A DNA stretch of 24,192 bases, taken from Gammaproteobacteria bacterium UBA6173. Its GTDB lineage: Bacteria > Pseudomonadota > Gammaproteobacteria > Pseudomonadales > Pseudohongiellaceae. The notes under the pieces were generated by a model. It was not told the DNA's origin. It searched no databases and saw only the letters and a list, made by a program, of their open reading frames with translations. Shown piece after piece: positions 1 through 7,048 of the stretch. A program made the translations under genes and the position numbers. The stretch lies in contig DITX01000189.1 in the NCBI GenBank assembly GCA_002422225.1, positions 1 to 24,192 on the forward strand, in the 5' to 3' direction. The stretch's first letter is position 1. Each line of letters starts with the position of its first letter.

Positions 1-2
1 AT

Positions 3-527
3 AACTTCTACTACATTCTTTACCACCAAGAGCCTGGTGTTGCCGAAGCCGAATACGACGCGGATCCTGCAGGCCTGCTGAGCCGCCTGTATCTGTCACC
101 TGACTCGCCACGCGAGCCTGCCACTATCACTGATCGCAAACGCAGTGCCGGTGGCTGGATTGGGCGCATGGGCAAACCGCTTGGCTTACCTGACTGGTTA
201 ACGCAGAACGACCTAGACTACGTTGTGAATCAGTTCAAAGCAGCCGGTTTTCGTGGCGGTGTAAACTACTACCGTAATTTTCATCGCAACTGGGAGATCA
301 CCCCACAACTGGCCGATGCGCGGGTGACTGTGCCCACGCTGTTTCTAGCCGGCGAGAAGGACGTGGTGATTGCCGGTGCACCGCAGGCGCGTCTGGAGGG
401 TGCAATGCGCCGAGTGGTCGATGACCTGCGTGGGGTCATCCTGATTCCAGAGGCTGGACATTGGATACAGCAGGAACGGCCAGCAGAAACCAATGCCGCC
501 GTGCTCGAGTTTCTGAAAGGCCTGTAA
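3..527 (+). CDS. Alpha/beta hydrolase, epoxide-hydrolase-like (3' part only)
   Basis: The gene enters from beyond the left edge; the frame is open from base 3 and ends at TAA 525-527, leaving about 174 codons. What remains is the lid and C-terminal half of an alpha/beta hydrolase. The stretch YYRNFHRNWE resembles the lid of soluble epoxide hydrolases, where a lid tyrosine helps open the epoxide. It is followed by VPTLFLAGEKD, the strand that normally carries the catalytic acid, and by PEAGHW, which holds the catalytic histidine. The nucleophile half lies outside the window. Epoxide hydrolases add water to epoxides to give diols; haloalkane dehalogenase or a generic esterase cannot be excluded without the N-terminal half. 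It converges on the next gene with a 7-base gap, and I see no terminator hairpin between them. Confidence 0.8.
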   Translation, partial: NFYYILYHQEPGVAEAEYDADPAGLLSRLYLSPDSPREPATITDRKRSAGGWIGRMGKPLGLPDWLTQNDLDYVVNQFKAAGFRGGVNYYRNFHRNWEITPQLADARVTVPTLFLAGEKDVVIAGAPQARLEGAMRRVVDDLRGVILIPEAGHWIQQERPAETNAAVLEFLKGL

Positions 528-534
528 TAGGCGA

Positions 535-1074
535 CTACTGAATGCCCGTGGGTTTGCCATCCAGGCTACGGGTATTTTTGTCTTTCCAGTATTGTTCTAT
601 GCCGTCGCGACCTTTGTTGAGCGCCCACTTATCTAGCGTGGGCCGATCACCTTGGTACTCAAAGTACGGCACTGCAAATCCGCATGAGGTCTGCACAAGC
701 GTCACATCTTGCACAAAAATCTGACGGGCGCCTGTATACGCAGGAAATTGCTCAATACACTGAGCCCATTCCTTGTCCCAGGCGTGAATCACACGCGCCG
801 TGCCATACAAGCGCATGATCACGGGCTGCTTTTCAAAGGAGCAGAACATCACCGTCATTCGGCCATTTTCAAGCACATGTGCCGCCGTTTCATTGCCACT
901 GCCGGTCAGGTTCAGCCACATAATCTGTGAGTGGCTGATCACCCTGAAGCTGTCCATCCCTTTAGGTGAAACGTTGATCAAACTGTCTTCACCGGCAGTA
1001 CCCACAAAAAACAGTTTTTGTTGCCGGATAAACTCGATGTGCTCATCTGTCATTGCTTTAAAGCGTTCACCCAT
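535..1074 (-). CDS. Pyridoxamine 5'-phosphate oxidase (PPOX)-fold family protein
   Basis: A protein of about 179 residues. Its N-terminal half carries the split-barrel pattern of FMN-binding PPOX-fold proteins: FFVGTAGEDSLINVSPKG, then IMWLNLTGSGNETAAHVLENGRM, then the strand PVIMRLYGTARVI. Members bind FMN, F420 or heme; the substrate here is unknown, and it is not classical PdxH. An ATG lies nine bases upstream at 1083, but the Shine-Dalgarno-like AAAAGG at 1084-1089 directly abuts it. That motif sits nine bases from the ATG at 1074, so I chose 1074. The C-terminal tail (YWKDKNTRSLDGKPTGIQ) is polar and probably surface-exposed. It lies just downstream of the EAL remnant on the same strand and could be read from the same transcript. 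The family call is firm; the function is not. Confidence 0.85.
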   Translation of the reverse strand: MGERFKAMTDEHIEFIRQQKLFFVGTAGEDSLINVSPKGMDSFRVISHSQIMWLNLTGSGNETAAHVLENGRMTVMFCSFEKQPVIMRLYGTARVIHAWDKEWAQCIEQFPAYTGARQIFVQDVTLVQTSCGFAVPYFEYQGDRPTLDKWALNKGRDGIEQYWKDKNTRSLDGKPTGIQ

Positions 1075-1117
1075 CACCAGCATCCTTTTGTTGTTGGCAT
1101 TAAAAACATGGCTGACG

Positions 1118-1746
1118 TTACAGCAGCAGCGACTTCATCACGCGTTGAGTGCTGTCTGTTTCTGCCAGTAACTGCGTACAGGCAAATGATGACATGGCAG
1201 GATTCATCAGCCAACCCTGAATACTGTCACAACCGCAGGATCGCAAAAAATCCAATTGCTCATCAGTCTCAACCCCTTCAGCCAACACTTCCAGACCCAG
1301 ACTTGCCGCCAGACCCACCATGCGCCGTAAGTGCACCGCCGAGATATTTACCGACACCCGGTTGTGATACCCCATGTCTTGCCAGATTTTAATCTGAGCA
1401 CAAACCTGCCTCAGTATCCATTCTGTGACAGGAATAATCATGCCGTTGGCTTCGCCTACCGGAATAAATTTGTCTGGCGAGATCCAGCCGACTTCCGGGT
1501 GATCCCAGCGCAGCACGGCTTCAAAACCGATAATGTCCTGATTGGCTACATCGTACTGCGGCTGGTAAAAGACCATCAATTCCTGTTGTTCCAGCGCTCC
1601 AATCAACCAGCTTTTTAATTGCGTTTGCTGTTGTTGATACAGGCCCATGGTTTCGTCGTAAAAGCAGCCGGTGCTGCGCAGACAACGGTGGCCAGTGATC
1701 TGCAAAGTTCCGTTGCCTGGTTTAAAGTATCGGCCTGAACCAGGCC
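1118..1746 (-). pseudogene. Remnant of an EAL-domain (c-di-GMP phosphodiesterase) gene with an internal in-frame deletion
   Basis: The open frame reads into a clear EAL domain: a GGDEF-EAL-type linker, the start LMVFYQPQYDV, the motif FEAVLRWDHPEVG (EAV in place of EAL), FIPVGEANGMI and RVSVNIS. From about base 1325 it jumps directly to GLAASLGLEVLAEGVET and the ending GCDSIQGWLMNP. In intact domains roughly 85-90 residues lie between NIS and this helix. They include the E(L/I)TES, DDFGTG and KID segments that bind metal and catalyse hydrolysis of cyclic di-GMP. All of that is missing while the frame is preserved. There is no credible ribosome-binding site; an ATG at 1648 is the only in-frame methionine after the bfr stop, and the open frame upstream of it runs into bfr. 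It is best read as a non-catalytic remnant, though a short expressed protein is not ruled out. Confidence 0.75.
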
Positions 1747-2211
1747 TTACATCATGGATTGCTGGTAATTCTCGATACCAACTGACTCGATCAGTTTGAG
1801 CTGAGTTTCCAGCCAATCCACGTGTTCTTCCTCACTTTCGAGAATGTATACCAGCAACTCACGGCTGACGTAGTCTTTGATTGATTCGGCGTAGGCGATA
1901 CCTTCGCGCAGATCCGGAATAGCGATCATCTCCAACTTGAGATCACACTCCAGCATCTCTTTAGTGTGTTCACCAATAAAAAGTTTGCCTAGGCTTTGCA
2001 CATTGGGCAGCCCTTCCAGAAACAAAACACGCTCGATCAATTTGTCTGCATGTTTCATCTCATCGATGGACTCTTCATATTCTTTGGCGGCCAGTTTGCT
2101 GAGTCCGCGATCCTTGAACATGCGTGAATGCAAAAAATACTGGTTGATGGCCACCAGTTCATTGCCCAGTGCCTTGTTCAGGTGTTTGATCATGGTTTTG
2201 TCGGCTTTCAT
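1747..2211 (-). CDS. bfr: Bacterioferritin (heme-binding ferritin)
   Basis: A full-length 154-residue bacterioferritin. These proteins form 24-subunit hollow shells in the cytoplasm that oxidise Fe(II) and store it as a mineral. All ferroxidase ligands are visible: E18, E51, H54, E94, E127 and H130, along with Y25. M52, the axial ligand of the inter-subunit heme, is present, so this is the heme-binding type and not a plain ferritin. The start ATG at 2211 has a good AGGAG site (2217-2221) five bases upstream. bfd lies 191 bases upstream on the same strand, the usual partnership. The AT-rich stretch 2325-2400 between them could carry a separate bfr promoter, but I could not pick convincing boxes. 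The stop codon abuts the EAL remnant, whose open frame continues into the bfr 3' end in another frame. Confidence 0.96.
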   Translation of the reverse strand: MKADKTMIKHLNKALGNELVAINQYFLHSRMFKDRGLSKLAAKEYEESIDEMKHADKLIERVLFLEGLPNVQSLGKLFIGEHTKEMLECDLKLEMIAIPDLREGIAYAESIKDYVSRELLVYILESEEEHVDWLETQLKLIESVGIENYQQSMM

Positions 2212-2402
2212 AAATACTCCTGCCTATGCCAGATGAGCGGCATACAAACGGCGTGTGATGGATAAGTGTCTTGAAGTACACAGACTGCCTTGGGCGCGCC
2301 ATCAATGTCAAGCACCAGCAAATCTTAACTAATTGAGATACAAGGAAAAGAAATTGATAACAAGAATGCTTATGGTTTGCTGTTACGAAGGGAAAAACCG
2401 CG

Positions 2403-2600
2403 TCAGGCTGCGTAAGACATGGCCCGACACTGATCGGCAGGGGCAACTTCTGCGATGAGCTCACGCGCATAACGACCACATCGCCCGCAATCACTGGCAA
2501 GACCCAGTTCCGCTTGCAGTTCGGAGAAGGTGGTAACCCCGTCCTGACAGCGCTGGCGGATCTGTGAATCAGTAATCTGGCGGCAAATGCATACGTACAT
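2403..2600 (-). CDS. bfd: Bacterioferritin-associated ferredoxin
   Basis: A 65-residue BFD-like [2Fe-2S] protein. The four cluster cysteines C4, C6, C38 and C41 follow the family pattern CxC followed by CxxC (YVCICRQIT near the start, DCGRCGR later). In species where it has been studied, Bfd docks on bacterioferritin near the heme and passes electrons inward, so that stored ferric iron is reduced and released. The gene is usually induced under iron starvation. The length matches the family. The start ATG at 2600 has only a weak upstream purine stretch (GAGA). A sigma70-like promoter with TTGACA and an overlapping Fur-box-like sequence lies about 60-95 bases upstream, fitting iron control. It is transcribed towards bfr and is probably co-expressed or co-regulated with it. 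Confidence 0.93.
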   Translation of the reverse strand: MYVCICRQITDSQIRQRCQDGVTTFSELQAELGLASDCGRCGRYARELIAEVAPADQCRAMSYAA

Positions 2601-2661
2601 ACAGACGTCTCGATGTATAGCTGGTCCCTGTTATTTGATACCAGCCGTGTTGATGGCAAAA

Positions 2662-2691
2662 AGAATAAATCGTAATAGGAATGATTGTCAA
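2662..2691 (-). promoter_or_regulatory. Candidate sigma70 promoter of bfd
   Basis: Read on the minus strand, a perfect -35 hexamer TTGACA (2686-2691) is followed after 18 bases by TATTCT (2662-2667), a 4/6 match to the -10 consensus. It lies about 60 bases upstream of the bfd start codon. The -35 box falls inside a Fur-box-like sequence. This is pattern matching by eye only. Confidence 0.5.
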
Positions 2692-2695
2692 TACC
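2677..2695 (-). promoter_or_regulatory. Candidate Fur box over the bfd -35 region
   Basis: On the minus strand the 19-mer GGTATTGACAATCATTCCT matches the classical Fur consensus GATAATGATAATCATTATC at 13 of 19 positions, including the core run AATCATT. It overlaps the -35 hexamer of the candidate bfd promoter, where bound Fe-Fur would block RNA polymerase. Iron repression of bfd is known in other gammaproteobacteria; here it is inferred. Confidence 0.45.
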
Positions 2696-2786
2696 ATCAG
2701 CATTTAAATCCAGGCGCCGGGGGAATGTACGCGAGGTACCTGGAATTCAGGACACGGCTGTCTGGCTCCTGCACGCCAGTCTCAGG

Positions 2787-2792
2787 TATAGT
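2787..2792 (+). promoter_or_regulatory. Possible -10 element upstream of the secreted-protein gene
   Basis: TATAGT (5/6 match to the -10 consensus) lies about 50 bases before the ATG at 2842. No good -35 is visible at 16-18 bases spacing (TGGCTC at 2763-2768 is the best), so this is tentative. Confidence 0.3.
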
Positions 2793-2841
2793 GATAAAAA
2801 ATGCGCTTGTGAGCCACTGACACCAACAAGAAGACCAGGCC

Positions 2842-3858
2842 ATGACCAAACCAACACGCTTCTGTTTGCTGGCAATGATTTGTCTAATCAGCACACCTGC
2901 TGCTATCGGCCAGAATGTTTCAAACCCGGCTGTTGTCCTGCCGCGCACTGCGGAGGGCACGCCTGACTTGCAAGGCATCTGGACCAACGCAACGCAGACT
3001 CCGCTGGAACGCCCCGCCCGCTTTGCTGACCGCCGCTTTATGTCCGCGGAGGAAGCGCAGCAAATGCAGCAGGACGCGCAAGGCCGTGAGCTGTCCGCCG
3101 ATGCCCCCAGCGATCCCAATCGAGCGCCGCCAACAGATGGCAACACAGCGGCCGCCTACAATACTTTTTGGCTGGAGCGTGGCACGCAGGTCGCGCTGAT
3201 TGACGGAGAATTCCGCACCTCGATGATCATTGACCCACCCGATGGCAAAATTCCCTTTCGTAGCGACGCTCCTGAACAGAATTTTATGGAAGCGTTGCGC
3301 GACATTCATGGTGCAGACGCCTTCCTCGGTCCCGAAATGACCACCATTGGCGAACGCTGCCTGTTGTTTTACGACTTCCGCACCTCAAACTCCAGTGCCG
3401 GGCCGCCTATGATGCCCATCATCTACAACAACAATTACCAGATTGTGCAAACCAACAATCACGTGGTGATCATGGCGGAGATGATGCATGACGCGCGCAT
3501 TGTGCGCCTGAATTCAGCGCACGTGCCAGCGGATGTCTACAAGTGGATGGGTGACTCGGTGGCGCAGTGGGAAGGCGATACGCTGGTGGTCAGTACACGC
3601 AATATGCATCCCCAGCAATCACACTACGGTTCCGGACCTGGCCTGCAGGTGACCGAAAAATTCCGTATGGTCTCGCCCGATGAAATTGTTTACAGCTTCA
3701 CCATGCATGATGAGGTCGCCTATACCCAAGCTTGGACAGCAGAAATGATTCTGTACCGGCGCCCTGCGACTGAACGCATTTATGAATACGCCTGCCACGA
3801 GGGCAATTATGCCTTGCCCGGCATTCTGGCTGGCGCGCGCCGCCTGGAAACCCAGTAA
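2842..3858 (+). CDS. Conserved secreted protein of unknown function
   Basis: A 338-residue protein with a Sec-type signal peptide: basic MTKPTR, the hydrophobic FCLLAMICLIS, and likely cleavage near AIGQ. The mature protein starts with the recurring motif TPDLQGIWTNATQTPLERP, which I associate with a secreted family of unnamed function common in Acidobacteria and some marine and soil Proteobacteria. Other blocks include ERCLLFYDFRTSNSSAG, NNNYQIVQTNNHVVIMAEMMHDAR, WEGDTLVVSTRN and a C-terminal CHEGNYALPGILAGAR. The paired WEGDTLVV and VTEKF segments suggest repeated beta-strands, perhaps a beta-barrel or lipocalin-like fold, but I would not assign an activity. The only ribosome-site candidates are CAGG two bases before the ATG or AAGAAG further upstream. 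It converges on the PhoX-like gene with a 19-base gap. Confidence 0.8.
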   Translation: MTKPTRFCLLAMICLISTPAAIGQNVSNPAVVLPRTAEGTPDLQGIWTNATQTPLERPARFADRRFMSAEEAQQMQQDAQGRELSADAPSDPNRAPPTDGNTAAAYNTFWLERGTQVALIDGEFRTSMIIDPPDGKIPFRSDAPEQNFMEALRDIHGADAFLGPEMTTIGERCLLFYDFRTSNSSAGPPMMPIIYNNNYQIVQTNNHVVIMAEMMHDARIVRLNSAHVPADVYKWMGDSVAQWEGDTLVVSTRNMHPQQSHYGSGPGLQVTEKFRMVSPDEIVYSFTMHDEVAYTQAWTAEMILYRRPATERIYEYACHEGNYALPGILAGARRLETQ

Positions 3859-3877
3859 CAGCACGCGGCAATACTGC

Positions 3878-5356
3878 TTACACGGGGCCGCGTTCCCAGG
3901 GCCCCCAGATGGCAAAGGTAACACCGGGTATCTGAATGTTAACGAACATGATTTCGCCTTGCGGATCAAAACAGACACCCGCAATTTCGCGACCACGGTA
4001 ATCGCCGGGATCACATTTTTTGCCTGCGGCAGCAATCTGCGAAGCCGTCAGCACAATATTGTTTTTGGCAAAAATATACGATTCGCCGCCAGTGGTCAGC
4101 CCCATGATGCGCTCGCCAAACCCAAAGTCGTCTTCTGCGCCGCCACCGTCTTCGCACATCATCAATCCGCCACGTGGGCTGATGGCAATGTTGTCCGGGT
4201 TATTGGCCATAGTCGGGTTGGTCGACGCAAACAGGCAGCGCAGAGATCCGGCCACCGGGTCCAACATCCAGACCGCGCCATCGCCAAACCCTGCTTGTCC
4301 TGCTTCATTGACGCCTGCGCTGGTGTCAACGATATAAATCATGCCTTCGAAGTACACAATACCCTCACCACGGCTCAGGCTCAATGCGCCCGCATCGCGC
4401 GCCTGCAGATAAGGGCCACTGGCATCGCCGTCTGGATCCATATCGGGATTCGCAATATCCACCCACTCAATCTGGTGGGTTTGCCCAGGTATTGGAGCAA
4501 ACAACTCAGTAAAACCCCGACCAACAATTTTGGCTGCCTGCAAGCGACCACCTTTTTCCAGGGCGCCAGGCGTCTGTGAATCATCGCGCGGAATAAACCG
4601 GTATAACGGCGAGCGATTGCGACTGTCTTCCGTCAGGTAAGCAAAACTGTCTCGCGGATCGATTGCAACGGCTTCGTGCTTATAACGCCCCATGTCCACA
4701 ATCGGCATCGCCGTGGTCTGGGTCGGGTCAACACGCACTTCAAAAACATAACCGTGTTTCAGACCACCTTCCGCTGTCATATCAATGGTGGTTTCTTCAC
4801 AAGACAGCCACGTTCCCCACGGAGTTACGCCACCGGCACAATTGACCAAGGTTCCGCCAAGGCTGGGTGTGGTTGAAATTTCACGCTTTGCCTGACGGGA
4901 AAAACGAATGGTGGTATTGCCGCCCGCGGCATAGCTGCCATCTGGACGCGCAGTCTTGCTGTAACATGCGGTCGCCGGGATTAAGCTACCCATGCCAACT
5001 TCATGATTACGAATCAACACAATTTCATTGCCTTCCAGCGCAACCACACCCATCCCGTCCAATCGCTCTGGCACAGGTTTACCATCACTCATCAAATCAC
5101 CCACCCATGACAGACTTGCATAGGAAAAACCCGCGGGTAACTGCAGCAGTGGCAGTCCGGTCACTTCATCGTTTACGGGAGCAATCGGGCCGTATGGACT
5201 CTCGGACAAACGTGACGCGGTGGCTGAACCGCCAGACTGCTTGCCTGCCAGCGATTGCAGGGCGCTGACGACCGGGCTCAAGCCTGCAGCCATGACTGCG
5301 GCGCCGCCTTTTAACAAACCACGTCGACTCAAACCACTGCGGGATACTTCATTCAT
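3878..5356 (-). CDS. PhoX/DUF839-family protein, Tat-exported
   Basis: A 492-residue protein beginning with a twin-arginine signal: SRRGLLKGGAAVMAAGL, followed by a small-residue stretch. The body matches the PhoX/DUF839 beta-propeller family. It has TPWGTWLSCEETT, then HEAVAIDPRDSFAYLTEDSR with LYRFIPRD, then NPDNIAISPRGGLMMCEDGG, and finally IAGVCFDPQGEIMFVNIQ near the end. In characterised PhoX enzymes an Fe/Ca cluster hydrolyses phosphate monoesters outside the cytoplasm, and export in folded form by Tat fits a metal cofactor. Many DUF839 members have never been tested, so phosphatase activity is inferred from the family. The start is supported by AGGAG eight bases upstream of ATG 5356. 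No Pho box is evident upstream. Its promoter region overlaps the divergent mosaic pseudogene. Confidence 0.87.
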   Translation of the reverse strand: MNEVSRSGLSRRGLLKGGAAVMAAGLSPVVSALQSLAGKQSGGSATASRLSESPYGPIAPVNDEVTGLPLLQLPAGFSYASLSWVGDLMSDGKPVPERLDGMGVVALEGNEIVLIRNHEVGMGSLIPATACYSKTARPDGSYAAGGNTTIRFSRQAKREISTTPSLGGTLVNCAGGVTPWGTWLSCEETTIDMTAEGGLKHGYVFEVRVDPTQTTAMPIVDMGRYKHEAVAIDPRDSFAYLTEDSRNRSPLYRFIPRDDSQTPGALEKGGRLQAAKIVGRGFTELFAPIPGQTHQIEWVDIANPDMDPDGDASGPYLQARDAGALSLSRGEGIVYFEGMIYIVDTSAGVNEAGQAGFGDGAVWMLDPVAGSLRCLFASTNPTMANNPDNIAISPRGGLMMCEDGGGAEDDFGFGERIMGLTTGGESYIFAKNNIVLTASQIAAAGKKCDPGDYRGREIAGVCFDPQGEIMFVNIQIPGVTFAIWGPWERGPV

Positions 5357-5472
5357 TTAACTCACTCCTGGATTACTGAATCACCATGCGACTCGTTTCT
5401 GACGCAACGTATCGGTCTGCAAATGATGCTCGAAGTAAACCACACAATTGTGACAAAACGGTAATACCACAC

Positions 5473-5940
5473 GATGTGATGGTGATGTCGGCGCTGCATA
5501 TCCATCAGGCGCATGGCACGGTTGAAATGCATTTTTCGCTTTTTGTGCTGCTGACTCTGCTGATTTTTTACCGTGACTGGTTGCCGATTGTTGTTGCTAC
5601 TACAGTGATTGCGCACATCGCTGGAAGCGATGTACCTGTCAATTATCTGAGTTGTGACTACTCCAGTGAAACAATCACGCAGTTGGCATCCACCTTGTCA
5701 GGCCCGTTCAGTCATGTTTTTATCTGCACAGGTGTATTACACAATGAGCACATCAAACCTGAAAAGCGCATCGAGGACATTGATGTCGCGCAGATGGCAG
5801 AACTGATGCACATCTGTGAATCCGGACAACAGCAATCCTGTCCTGAGTTGGATCTGCCACGACAGCAGCAAACCTTCGCGGCCTGTCGGCGAAAGCTGGT
5901 TGCTGCATGCGACCACTGGCTAGTCCTCACAACACATTGA
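5473..5940 (+). pseudogene. Mosaic pseudogene: chemoreceptor-like, SDR-like and unknown segments in one frame
   Basis: A continuous frame (open from ATG 5386 to TGA 5940) joins pieces that do not belong together. Bases 5473-5616 encode ALHIHQAHGTVEMHFSLF and FYRDWLPIVV, the membrane segment seen at the N-terminus of one class of methyl-accepting chemotaxis proteins. From about 5620 to 5814 it changes to an SDR-like middle: NYLSCDYSSETITQLASTLSG, then FSHVFICTGVLHNEHIKPEKRIEDIDV, as in short-chain dehydrogenases of the CsgA/YgfF type. It lacks the Rossmann start and the catalytic half. The last 41 codons (SCPELDLPRQQQTFAACRRKL and onward) I do not recognise. No start codon has a Shine-Dalgarno site. 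Successive deletions through decayed genes are the simplest explanation; a real fusion protein is unlikely. Confidence 0.6.
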
Positions 5941-6023
5941 GACTCAGAATACCGACGTCATTCAGGCCATGCTCACCAGCAATTGATGTGCATCCCCTAA
6001 ATACAAGCGCTCCCCACCGGTAA

Positions 6024-6212
6024 TCAAGGCCTTTTGCAGGCATTCACACCCAAAACGGTGTACAGTGGGCAAAAGCTCATCAACCCGGTAAGCAAGGGCA
6101 CTAGCCCGATCCAACCCCAAACATCGATAGTCCCCATCAACGTCAATATAATCAGAGCCGCTCCAGCCATAATCCGTACGGATTTATCCGCCACACCCAC
6201 ATTTGCTTTCAC
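6024..6212 (-). CDS. DUF2892 (YgaP-like) small inner-membrane protein
   Basis: A protein of about 62 residues with the DUF2892 layout: KANVGVADKSVRIMAGAALI, a first membrane helix, the short loop DVWGWIGLVPLLTGL, and a second helix ending in FCPLYTVLGVNAC. The FCPLY and C-terminal cysteine motif is typical. Family members are found alone or fused to rhodanese domains (YgaP) and are linked with sulfur handling, but the role of the free form is not established. I prefer the GTG start at 6212 over the ATG at 6233. The ATG has no usable ribosome site, whereas GGAG (6223-6226, within AGGTGGAG) lies ten bases before the GTG, and the family usually begins right at K-x-NVG. It stands alone, divergent from the OmpA-like gene. 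Confidence 0.8.
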   Translation of the reverse strand: MKANVGVADKSVRIMAGAALIILTLMGTIDVWGWIGLVPLLTGLMSFCPLYTVLGVNACKRP

Positions 6213-6369
6213 AGAATTATTGCTCCACCTCATTTCCGTTCACGTTTTGTTCATATATTCTGACCAATACTAAGCTACACCTGATTACTTGCTAGATTAT
6301 TGATCAGAAACAAATCAAGTCTGATTGACACGCTGGCCGGCAGATCACACACACTAAAGGAATGCCAAT

Positions 6370-7020
6370 ATGTCTACATTTATCAAATCAATTGTTTTGC
6401 TAACCTCTGCTGCTGCATTGGCGGCTTGCAGCACCATCAACCCATACACAGGCCAACAACAAACCAGCCGCGCCGTGCAATATGGCGCCATCAGCGGTGT
6501 TGTTTGCGGGCTGGTGGGCGCCATTGACAGTGGTCAACATGCGCGAAATGCAGCACTGGGCTGTGGCGCAATTGGCGCAGGTGTTGGCGCTTACATGGAT
6601 GCTCAGGAAGCAGAGCTTCGTGAAGAACTACAAGGCACGGGTGTTCAGGTCAATCGCAACGGCGATCAACTCGATCTGATCATGCCGGGCAACATTACCT
6701 TTAACACCAATCAATACGACATTCGCCCGGACTTTTTCCCAGTGTTGGATTCGGTCGCACAAGTACTTTACAAATTTACCGATACACGGCTGCAAGTGAT
6801 TGGCCATACCGATTCAACGGGCGCGCGTGACTACAACTATAACCTGTCAAACCGCAGGGCTGGCAGTGTATCCAACTACCTGGCATCACGTGGCGTTGAT
6901 CAGAACCGCTTGCTGGTGCAAGGTGTCGGCCCGGATCGCCCGATTGCAAGCAATGATAATGAACAAGGTCGTGCCAGCAACCGACGTGTAGAACTGCAAA
7001 TTGTTGCGGTTCCGCGCTAG
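6370..7020 (+). CDS. OmpA-family outer-membrane lipoprotein (YiaD-like)
   Basis: A 216-residue lipoprotein. A signal peptide ends in the lipobox LAAC with C20 as the lipidated cysteine. The region after it is rich in glycine and alanine (YGAISGVVCGLVGAIDSG, LGCGAIGAGVGAYMD), like the glycine-zipper segment in YiaD-type proteins that may insert in the membrane. The C-terminal OmpA-like domain spans roughly residues 95-214. It contains NITFNTNQYDIRPDF, LQVIGHTDSTGARDYN, LSNRRAGSVSNYL and the ending RASNRRVELQIV, including the Asp and Arg residues that bind the diaminopimelate of peptidoglycan. It probably anchors the outer membrane to the cell wall. The start is well placed: AAAGGA at 6356-6361, eight bases before the ATG. 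Confidence 0.92.
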   Translation: MSTFIKSIVLLTSAAALAACSTINPYTGQQQTSRAVQYGAISGVVCGLVGAIDSGQHARNAALGCGAIGAGVGAYMDAQEAELREELQGTGVQVNRNGDQLDLIMPGNITFNTNQYDIRPDFFPVLDSVAQVLYKFTDTRLQVIGHTDSTGARDYNYNLSNRRAGSVSNYLASRGVDQNRLLVQGVGPDRPIASNDNEQGRASNRRVELQIVAVPR

Positions 7021-7029
7021 GTTGTTGGT

Positions 7030-7048
7030 GGCAGACACACGGTCTGTC
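7030..7048. terminator. Possible bidirectional hairpin between the OmpA-like and SURF1 genes
   Basis: GGCAGAC and GTCTGTC can form a seven-base-pair stem (one G-U pair in the plus-strand RNA) around the loop ACACG. It lies ten bases after the OmpA-like stop and reaches the SURF1 stop codon. There is no T-run on either strand, so it is at best a weak or factor-assisted terminator. Confidence 0.25.

Noticed and set aside
2159..2659. Minus-strand frame of 166 codons spanning bfd and the bfd-bfr spacer
   Set aside because: Overlaps bfd in another frame, with no family features; bfd has the diagnostic cysteine pattern.
3782..4579. Long plus-strand frame (265 codons) across the PhoX-like gene
   Set aside because: It is antisense to a well-supported coding region, has no recognisable domain, and its composition fits a shadow of the real gene.
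5443..5452. Perfect palindrome CACAATTGTG between the PhoX-like gene and the mosaic pseudogene
   Set aside because: A ten-base palindrome could be an operator, but it is expected by chance at this scale and does not match a CRP site or Pho box.
5962..6060. Minus-strand frame ending ...LITGGERLYLGDAHQLLVSMA
   Set aside because: It looks protein-like but is short, overlaps the DUF2892 3' end in another frame, has no start, and I cannot assign it. It could be another gene scrap, but support is too thin.
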